The notes under the pieces are model-generated. The model was not told the origin of the DNA, made no database searches, and saw nothing but the letters and a program-made list of their open reading frames with translations. A program made the position numbers and the translations under genes. A stretch of DNA of 64,000 bases from Berberis thunbergii (Eukaryota > Streptophyta > Magnoliopsida > Ranunculales > Berberidaceae): assembly GCA_003290165.1 (NCBI GenBank), contig QNQO01000811.1, positions 124,001 to 188,000 on the forward strand. Reading direction: 5' to 3'. Positions 54,907 to 64,000 of the stretch are shown in pieces. Each line of letters opens with the position of its first letter. Positions within the stretch are counted from its first letter, which is position 1.

Positions 54907-56430
54907 TGGGGTGAGCTCCATATTGCTAGGCCTGGTTCTTGTTGGGCGAGTGGCTTTTGTCTTCCCTTTATCCTTATCAAATTTGTCAAAGAAAAACCTG
55001 ATTGAAAAGCTCAGCTTTAATCAACAAGTATGTCACGTGGCATTTTGAATTCGACTCCGTTACTCTCAATGACGCTAACTGATGGTTAACAATTTTTTAA
55101 TCTCTGCAGATTACAATATGGTTGGCTGGGCTTATGTGAGGTGCAGTATCCATTGCACTTGCTTATAAGCAGGTAAAATTTTAGCACAAAGTTGTGATTT
55201 AGCCAAGGTGGCACATCATTTTGTGCACCTGATATTTCTAAAATCTTCTTTTCTTAATACCTGTACAATTTTTTTTGGCTTACTTCATATCTTCTTGCGG
55301 GTGCAGTTTACATTGTCAGGCCATACTTCACAACACGAAAATGCAATGATGATTACGAGCACCATCAGTGTTATACGAATCGGTTCAAATCGCGAATCAA
55401 ATCACCAATTTGACTCGAATCGGTACACCATCGATTTGAATCACAGATTAAATCGTGATTCTCCCAAATCGGAGCAAATCGCCCCCGATTTAAGGAGTAA
55501 ATCGCCAAATTGCGATTGTTACAAATCGTCCGAGTGTTGTTGAAGATGAATACATACAAAAAAATAAGAAAAGATGGGGAAGAACTGAGAAAAGAGAGAA
55601 AAGATGAATCGATCGATCTCTGCGTCTGATTTCTGTGTCTGGGGGTTGAATCGATCGATCTTTGCGTCTGTGGTTGAATCGATCGATCGATGGTCACTGC
55701 GGGTTGAATCCCTCTCTGCGTCTGTGTTGTGTTTGATTTTTTTCTGCGTCTGTGTGTTGTGTTTTGATTTTTGTGTGTGTGTGTGTGTGATGTGTTGTGA
55801 GTGACCCTTAAATAATTTTTTATATTAATTATCATGCTTAAATTCTCAAAGATAATTAATATAATAGAGACAATCTTATTTTTCAGAGTGAGTTTTTGTC
55901 TATAAAGAGCAAATTCAACCACCATTAAATGAAGGCAAATATATATATATATATATATATAATTAAAAAATTTACGATTCATGATACGATTTACGATTAA
56001 ATCTAAATCTTACACGTTACGATTTACGATTCACTAACATTGAGCACCATCACTATTGATCTATTCAGCACAGTGGTAAGATATCTCGCGCATCTTATAA
56101 TGAACAGAATGCTATTGATATTCTTGATAGATGTTGCAAAAAGTTCAAATGTGAATTTTGTTTAAAATATTATGGCACATGGACATCCCTACATTGCATC
56201 CTCCCACTGATGCATGCAAGTTGAAATAGTCTAATGGTAAAGATACCACCTTGATCATATTCCTAACACCAATTTATTTTCTTATACAGGTGTGGTTTGC
56301 TGACTAAACCTCTTGTGAGACTAATGCTGCCTTCACCAAAACATTTGATCATAATGTTGTCCTCAGAGCCAACAACTCCAAAGTCATTCGTCGTCCCACT
56401 TCTTGGAAACGGGGAGGCTGCTGTTTACAG
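54907..56430 (+). pseudogene. Vacuolar NHX-type Na+/H+ antiporter fragment, four exons
   Basis: Exon at 54907-55027: ILLGLVLVGRVAFVFPLSLS then KKNLIEKLSFNQQ. Exon at 55110-55172: ITIWLAGLM, a TGA in place of the conserved Arg, then GAVSIALAYKQ. Exon from 55307: FTLSGHTSQHENAMMITSTI, interrupted by a 675-bp insertion and resumed at 56052 (TIDLFSTV) to a GT at 56076. Exon at 56290-56430: CGLLTKPLVRLMLPSPKHLI then LSSEPTTPKSFVVPLLGNG. These are the last transmembrane helices and the start of the cytosolic tail of NHX1/2-type exchangers. The N-terminal two thirds and the tail end are absent. Lesions (the stop, the inserted element, loss of 5' exons) make it a pseudogene. Intron positions are kept, so it is genomic in origin. 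Confidence 0.9.
55367..56041. mobile_element. Mutator-like non-autonomous element inserted in the NHX exon
   Basis: A direct duplication GAGCACCATC (55357-55366 and 56042-56051; one further A also matches) flanks it. This is close to the 9-11 bases typical of Mutator-like insertions. Ends AGTGTTATACGAATCG and, in complement, AATGTTAGTGAATCG are similar. Both arms are crowded with GATTTA/TAAATCG-type motifs. The centre has a minisatellite of TTGAATCGATCGATCT units (55600-55720), a TG run and an AT run. Removing it together with one duplication copy restores the NHX frame. Confidence 0.8.
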
Positions 56431-56738
56431 GTAGACTGGTTATACTACCTTTCATTTGTTGCCGTGGCTGTGGGACTCGTCATCTATTCCCGGTGGGCTA
56501 TTACATTCTTTGTCAGAAATATTAGATAATGCTCAAATCAAAGTACCTTAAAATATCTAAGGTCTATTTTTAGTTCAAGATGGGTCCTTTTTCCTTTTCG
56601 ATGAATTCTGAATTCTTCCTTGTCATGGTAGCGTGAAAATACAACTATCAAATGCATGTTTATGAAAGAACTCTGGTAAAAGTGTTTTACAAACCTGTAC
56701 CATCTTGCTCCTCCGCAGTGTTGATTTTTTTTTCTTGA

Positions 56739-57241
56739 TGGTGCTGGGTCTTATCACAACGGACGGAAAAAATATCAATCCATCTGTGTTACCTTTTGCA
56801 AGAGGCAATGGTTTACTAGAGGATGAGGGACTTAGGGATGGAGCTAGCCTTATTGAAGTGGTAAATTTTATGAATAGTATGACTACAACAGTTTTGTATT
56901 TATTTTTATCGTTTCCATTCTATAGTTATGCTGCGGCTGCCAAACACAAATATTTTAATTTACTTGAAAAGTATTGAATTTTCTTACATTGATGGGATTC
57001 GTTTGGATATGTATTTTTCATAACATTTCTATAGTGTGATGAAATTCGTTTGGATATGTATTTGTCATAGCATTGCTATATCTCTTGAAAGTTATTCGAA
57101 TGGTTTACTTTTTCCAGTAATGTTTCTAACTAGCATTTTCTTGCTCGAAAACTTACAGTATCTTGCAGTTGCTGCTCATCCTCCTGCATCTTCCTATAAC
57201 AAGATTGGTGCTCTTTTGATTGGAAGAGGTTTCAATTTTTA
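56739..57241 (+). pseudogene. Two exon-like segments of an unidentified gene
   Basis: First segment (about 56739-56861): VLGLITTDGKNINPSVLPFA then RGNGLLEDEGLRDGASLIEV, ending at a GT. Second (about 57168-57241): VAAHPPASSYNKIGALLIGR, after TATCTTGCAG, ending in a stop. The composition and borders are those of real exons, but I cannot name the protein. They lie on the same strand between the NHX and GAPB fragments. Confidence 0.4.
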
Positions 57242-57369
57242 TTGAAGATTTGTCGAAATTGTGACATGGATGATAAGCCTATAGGACATTTCGAACCTAC
57301 AGCTATTACGTACCAAAATTTTTTTTATCTTTATGATCCAGATCGGAGTTAAGACTGTTCTTTTGTTAG

Positions 57370-59252
<1,883 letters not shown>

Positions 59253-59834
59253 TTGTTCAAACAATTTTGTTAGTATTTCAAAAGGTATTTAATTCATCTC
59301 TTGATGGGTATGATGCTTTAGATGAAAGGATTGAGATGTTCCATTCCAAAATGCTTGTTCTGTATTCTGTAATTTTGAATTTGGCAAGACAGATAGGAAT
59401 GAAGTTGTGTCAATCATCTTTCAAGGGATTCACCAAGTGCACAGTGGTTGCTCCTGCGACATCTTTTTTATGTAATAGTAGTTCAAGGAATCTTCAAGAG
59501 ATGGACAAGTAGACACCCGGAAATCAGGAATTTCAAAAACTGTCATTGTACTTGATAGATTTGTGACTCGATGGTGGGTGGCTATTTGCCCCCACTTAAC
59601 TTTAGAATGCATTCACCCTCTTTCACAAAATAAAACCCTACTTGTTAGTTTAATAGAAGCCCAAAACCAAGCCAAATACAATTGAGTAACAATCCATCAA
59701 CATTAAGGTTTACAATTTTGACTAAATACACACACACACACTTTATCCTATTTAGCCATGGCAAACAAAAATCTTTTTCCAAATAATTGAGATTACAATA
59801 TATGCCATAATTTATAAATAAGAAAATTTTATAT
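59253..59834. other. Sequence after the GAPB pseudogene; left copy of an inverted repeat
   Basis: No gene. About 59574-59645 (GGTGGGTGGCTATTTGCCCC, then CACCCTC and AAAATAAAACCCTA) is found in inverted form near 62065-62145. A short CACACACA run lies at about 59730. Confidence 0.5.
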
Positions 59835-59914
59835 TTATTTAATTAGGCAGGTATTACAACATAGTTGCTCCTTGGTTATGTGGGCTCCTCTGCCTTCATA
59901 AAGTAGTACATCTT

Positions 59915-60130
59915 TTATATCCTGGCTCGATGCCTGACATATTGGCTTATGTGCCGAAGTTGTAACTGGCAACAGTTCAGTTGCTTCAAGGATGTGTAAT
60001 GGCAGTTTCTTGCTGCTGGCTGATCTCTTTGGATAGTCCCTTGTAGTTGTATGTTGCAGAATGCACTGAGAAACATGACATTTAATGAGCTTCCATTGTC
60101 CACCAAAGCTCTCTTTACCTCCCACTTAGC
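59915..60130 (-). pseudogene. Element E aspartic protease fragment
   Basis: On the minus strand the frame reads KRALVDNGSSLNVMFLSAF, a retropepsin active site of the Tat type (family V-L-V-D-x-G-S-S-x-x-I-L) with the catalytic Asp kept. A frame for the following residues (QYVRHRARI) diverges into noise. The upstream part of the protease lies in another frame near 60200. Confidence 0.7.
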
Positions 60131-60399
60131 GATAAGGATTGAGATGCCCAGGGTGTCATTGTGAGGAAAATGAACCCTATAGATCCCTCTTCGTAAACGT
60201 CAGTGATGGGGCTTTGAACTCGTGTTTGCTGCACTTGTCGGTCCTCATACCAAGATGGTGTCCGCATCTCGGTCAGTGTCCTTTTGCGGGACCTATTTGA
60301 TTGTTCTCCCTCGGGACCGACCTCGTGGATTACGTAGATGATGTCAGGAGCCTCCTTTTTATTTCCTTGATAGCATCCGTTTTTTACTTTGCTCAGTCC

Positions 60400-61450
60400 T
60401 GCCTCCTGTCCGAACCTAGGAACTCCTTGAGTTTGCCTTTCTTTATCTAGTACTCGACTTCTCCTCTGAGGTTTTTGCAATCCTCAATATAATGTCCGCC
60501 TTCCTTGTGATAGGTGTAGTATTTGGTATTGTCGCGCCTAGCAGAGCCTCCTTGCTGCTTAAGCGACACTTCAACTCTTCCCAATCCTTGATGGAATCAA
60601 GGATGTCAAACATGCTGGTGTTGAGAGGGGTGACAGACCTAGAACGATATAATTCGAGGCCTTGTTCTGCCTAGGGCGGCTTGAACAGGTTTTCTATATG
60701 TGTGCTTCCTCTTATTGTTGTCATCGTCTTATTTCCTTCTTTCCTATCGTTTCGGACAGAGGGTTTCTAGTCTGACTCCGCCTCTCTCTTGGCGACCGAC
60801 ATTTCGTCCAGAGTGATGTATCTATGGGTGTCTCTGAGCAAGTCTGTCATATTGTCATGGGGGGTTCAAGGTAAGGAAGTCATAGAGCTTGCCTCTCCTC
60901 AGACCCGAAGTAAAAGCCATAACGGTAGTGTCATCACTGCAGCCGTCGATGAGGGTCAGCTCATCATTAAAACGAGTGACGTACTTCCTTAACGTCTCGT
61001 TTTATTTTTGGTTCAGGGTCACCAGATAATGCGAGCCTCTCCTAAGCTTTTGGCTACCCACGAAGCATGAATGGAATGTCAATGCCAATTATCGAAATGA
61101 ATTCAGAGGAAGGCTATGGAACCACGTCAATGCTAACGTTTTCAGGCTTGCAAGGAATGATCGGCACATTATTGCATCGGATCCTTCTTTGAGCTCCATA
61201 ACATGCTGGAAGTGGCGTAGTGATCGGTCATAAAACTCCAACTTTGGTATGGTGTATTTCTTGGGGCAGTTGTTATGGTCCATGAACGGAGGGACCATGA
61301 GGCTGAACAACACATCTAGGTTTGTGCCCCCATTGCGGAAGGGGTTGCGAGACGTGCTTGTCGGCTCTGGGCGTTGGGTCTCTATTGATCGTGCATCTAC
61401 CTCTTGTCCATTGAAAAGTTGTTGAGGTCGCGCGACTCTCCTGAACATGC
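60400..61450 (-). pseudogene. Element E gag remains
   Basis: 61280-61090 gives IPKLEFYDRSLRHFQHVMEL then SDAIMCRSFLASL and WFHSLPLNSF, the N-terminal capsid block (Y-D-G-x-x-D-P, then D-A-x-x-C-x-x-F-x-x-x-L-x-G-x-A-x-x-W-F). 61000-60850 gives YVTRFNDELTLIDGCSDDTT. 60545-60410 gives YYTYHKEGGHYIEDCKNLRG, a C-less variant of the zinc-knuckle-like motif. Several frame changes separate these parts. Confidence 0.75.
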
Positions 61451-61776
61451 TCCCTAGAGATTTCTAAGGAACGATCCCTTCGCGACTCACGATCTCCTTC
61501 TGCAGGTAGAGGATTCCGTTGTCTGAGGGCCTCCTCTGTCTCTGTGATCTGCTGCATCTGTGTCGAGAGTAGGTCTACCCTTGGGTCTGTTGCAGTCGCC
61601 ACCGGCGTGGGGTCTGTGGAGGTTCCTCCCGTGGTGGTGGTGGAACTAGTGGCACTCTGCTGGTTTGAGCTTTCGAAGGCTCGACAACATCTCCATTGTT
61701 GCGAGACCTTGTCGTCCCCATTTTGATGATTCTCTGGAAAAGATTGAACTACATTTCTTATTGAGGAACTTCGTTG

Positions 61777-61796
61777 TCCCCACGGACGATGCCAAA
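61777..61796 (-). promoter_or_regulatory. Primer-binding-like sequence of element E
   Basis: TTTGGCATCGTCCGTGGGGA on the minus strand, directly after the LTR end at 61798. Equivalent to 22876-22895 of element A. Confidence 0.6.
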
Positions 61797-61797
61797 C

Positions 61798-61975
61798 TGA
61801 TGTAGTTGATTTCTGCTCTCATTCCTTGTTGCTTGCCTAGACTTGCACAGGTAGCAAACGTGAGCCAAAGACCACCGTGTGGTGGCCGATGACACTCTGA
61901 TACTTAAGTTAGATAAGGCTTAGGAGAGTCTAAAAACTGTAAACTGGGTTATATTGCATACTTATAGTTCATCTA
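61798..61975 (-). repeat. LTR piece of element E
   Basis: Starts TGATGTAGTTGATTTCTGC. It shares GAGCCAAAGACCACC, GTGGTGGCCGATG and ACTCTGATACTTAAGTTAG with the LTR of element A. Similarity stops near ATAGTTCATC, where other repeat sequence (TATAACATCCCTAAATTTC) begins. Confidence 0.65.
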
Positions 61976-63234
61976 TAACATCCCTAAATTTCATACAACT
62001 AATTTATTTTATTTTGAATTAAATAAAATAGAGTTATATTTAATTGAATTTAAATTTCAAAATTTAGGGTTTTATTTAGTAAGTTAAAGGGTGGGTGCCC
62101 TCGAAATTTTAATGGGTGGGGAGGGGGCAAATAGCCACTCACAATATAAAAAAACCCTTCATTTTTTTTCTCTTCTTGTGCAACAGGAAGAGTCTCTTCC
62201 TCTTATCCTTTTATTCAGTGATGAAGTCGGTGGCTAGCGTTGGAATGTTGCCACATCTTCCATCGGCCCAACCTTTCTCCTTTCTCTATCTCCCCTCTCC
62301 TTTCCTGTTTGATTTCCTCACCAAACAGGACAGATTCGCACAAAGAGAGAGAGCTCGATTGGAGTTGTCGCCAGTTGCCCGAGCAGCCCAGCTCCGACCA
62401 ATCCTTTGGCAGGGTGTGGTGTTGCGGCAGATAACGGTCGATGTGGCGATTAGAATGGTTAGTTTTTCAAATACCCTTATTTTGATTTTGCTCAGTTTTG
62501 GTTTTAATTTAAGCTTTCTTGAGGATCATTCACCATTTGCAAACTGCATCCATCTTTCTTACTAGTCTGCCAGTATAAACACAACTAGTCCGCTAATACT
62601 TACTATTTACATAGTTGCTTTGCATATTATTTCCAATGCTTCAGTTCTTTGATTGAACTGCACTCACTGTTCCATCTCGGTTCTGACATTATCCCAGCCA
62701 CTATACCACTGCCTTGGAATGTTTTGGTGGTTGTTCATGTCAGGCTGGACATCATTGATAATTTTCTCGTTAGCATCATCCCCTTTTTTGTCTGGTTGCT
62801 CAAGGTTCGTCATTCCTATATCACTATTCTCAATCATAACCAACATTCTTTCTTAGCATAAGCAAATTTGCTAACACTAGTAGAACAGTTGAAAACAACA
62901 GGATACTTTTCATGGCTTATATCTACTGATGCAGTAACCCTGGGACAATCAGATATTTGTTTTAAAAAATCCAGCCTTTGTGTGAACAGAGGGCAAGCAG
63001 TTATAGAGAATTAGTATATATATTGCAAGTGGTGTTTAGTTTTGTAGAAACCTAGGTGTAGTGTTGATCTGGTTGGGTTTCAGAGAATGATCAGTCTGAT
63101 GAGTTACAACAGTGCTATGTAGAATTATCCAATGATTCAGGTCCCATTTGTGAGTTTCTTTCCATCCTTTTTATTAGATCTGCTACTGTTTTCATAAAGG
63201 TTCAATTTTTATGGATTGGAGAGGGATGAATATA
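61976..63234. other. Repeat-derived, no supported gene
   Basis: About 62065-62145 is the inverted counterpart of 59574-59645. A 149-codon frame at 62116-62565 (LPSAQPFSFLYLPSPFLFDF) starts within that repeat and has no domain. I do not call it a gene, but a leader exon cannot be excluded. Confidence 0.4.
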
Positions 63235-63605
63235 CAGGTAGTTCATTAGTTGACATGTATTTTAAACTTGGCAGAAGTCTTGATGATGCTCATCATGTTT
63301 TTGATGAATTGTATCATTGAAACTTTGTGACATGGAATATTTTGATCTCTGGATTTGCTCAAGTTGGTGAAGTTGATCAAGTTCTAAGATTGTTTTGGGA
63401 GGTGCAGGTGGTTTATGGGTTGAGTCCTGATGATTTTACATTTACTAGTTTGCTATAGTGTTATTGTTGTTTGATTGAGGTAGAGCTAATTCATGGAGTT
63501 GTGTTGAAGTCTGGGAGTGAAACTAATGTAGTTGTAGGTAGTGCACTTTAGGATTTATAGGGTAAGTGTGAGAATGTTGAGTTTGATGATTAGAATGCTA
63601 TATAA
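63235..63605 (+). pseudogene. Pentatricopeptide-repeat (PPR) protein pseudogene
   Basis: The frame reads SLVDMYFKLGRSLDDAHHVF then DELYH, a TGA, and NFVTWNILISGFAQVGEVDQ. It continues VLRLFWEVQVVYGLSPDDFT, FTSLL, a TAG, LIEVELIHGVVLKSGSETNV and VVGSAL. This is the P-L-S arrangement of plant PPR proteins: a V-D-M-Y-x-K-x-G S motif, the V-F-D-E-x-x-x-x-x-x-V-x-W-N P motif, and a G-x-x-P-D-x-x-T-F-x-x-L L motif. At least four in-frame stops (for example after DELYH, FTSLL, GSAL and DL) make it a dead copy. Organelle RNA processing is the family's role. Flanking repeats beyond 63605 are not recognisable. Confidence 0.88.
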
Positions 63606-64000
63606 TCCTCCATTAGGATTAATAATTCATCTAGGAATTGAGTATGCCCTCAACGTTATTTGCAGGCATGTACTCTAAACTCTTGAAGGGAACTTGTAGT
63701 TTTGATGACCTGTCTATTTAGTTCACTGTTACAGTGAGTTCTATAGACGTCGTCTATTAAGTACCTTTCATTATTAGGTTTTGTTTCGAGGGATAGGTGG
63801 TTCTACCTGTTCTAAGATGTATGACTGGTCTAATCTGTCAGACCTGATGCAGTCTGTTGAAACAAATTTTGTTTTGGATGAAGCATGTCTAGAATATCAA
63901 TATCTGTGTAAAGTATCAATACCATCTTTGAATCTTCAAGTGTAATTGTTTTTAGTGACATCTTTAATGTCAGCTTAAGCTATAACAAGTTCATGGACCA
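63606..64000. other. Window end, nothing recognised
   Basis: AT-rich sequence following the PPR relic. It may be further decayed coding sequence or 3' flank; no frame or repeat supports a call. Confidence 0.4.

Larger units (their letters stand above)
59840..61975 (-). mobile_element. Element E: truncated Ty3/Gypsy relative of element A, minus strand
   Basis: In element order: LTR piece (61975-61798), primer-binding-like sequence (61796-61777, TTTGGCATCGTCCGTGGGGA), gag (61450-60400) and protease (60130-59915). RT, integrase and the other LTR are missing. LTR and gag are related to those of element A (shared blocks AAGACCACC, GTGGCCGA, CACTC, GAT.CTTAAGTT). Confidence 0.75.

Noticed and set aside
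55371..55982. 203-codon minus-strand ORF
   Set aside because: It lies wholly in the Mutator-like element and translates its GATCGATC minisatellite, AT run and TG run.
62116..62565. 149-codon ORF as a host gene
   Set aside because: It begins within the inverted repeat shared with 59574-59645 and has no domain or splice pattern I can support.

Overview
The window reads as nuclear DNA of a flowering plant, most likely a eudicot. It is AT-rich, coding matter is broken by GT-AG introns, and it carries relics of plant genes (chloroplast GAPDH subunit B, a vacuolar NHX antiporter, a PPR protein) among plant-type transposons. I find no complete, intact host gene except possibly one small RING-H2 reading frame. 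Almost everything else is transposable elements, many nested, and fragments of host genes with frameshifts, stops or missing exons. I cannot name the species.

Layout. 1-4 kb: a diverged terminal-inverted-repeat element holding a foldback sequence and a broken acidic reading frame. 4.1-4.65 kb: three consecutive hairpin-forming inverted repeats, then a short tandem array. 5.0-6.2 kb: a RING-H2 gene relic interrupted by a 309-bp CACTA-type MITE. 8.2-31.1 kb: one large nest. The outer unit is a minus-strand Ty3/Gypsy element (A) with 0.53-kb LTRs, gag remains, a 70-bp minisatellite and a long decayed ORF antisense to the element. A young non-autonomous Gypsy element (B, 1.93-kb LTRs, target duplication GACGT) sits inside the minisatellite. 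A 7.66-kb CACTA element (target duplication TGT) sits inside A's right LTR. The CACTA element carries exons of at least three unrelated host genes (an unidentified gene, an M1 aminopeptidase, a Pro-X carboxypeptidase), and a 1.16-kb hAT-type element (duplication GTTACAAT) is inserted in it.

31-38 kb: a GH10 xylanase fragment, a decayed minus-strand Ty1/Copia polyprotein and degenerate tandem repeats. 37.5-48 kb: minus-strand Gypsy elements, with element D (LTRs at 39.1-40.6 and 45.2-46.3 kb) inside element C (protease and RT remains at 37.7-39.0 kb, LTR at 46.3-48.0 kb). 48.3-49.1 kb: a fragment related to B. 49.1-52 kb: a hAT transposase relic joined to an acetoacetyl-CoA thiolase exon. 54.4-59.3 kb: plus-strand gene relics in a row: ABCG/PDR transporter exons abutting NHX exons, unidentified exons, and a nearly full-length GAPB pseudogene. 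A Mutator-like element is inserted in an NHX exon. 59.8-62 kb: a minus-strand Gypsy element (E) related to A. 63.2-63.6 kb: a PPR pseudogene.

The pieces do not form a pathway. The value of the window lies in the insertion history, which can be read base by base at several sites, and in the mobile element that has collected exons of several host genes in one orientation.
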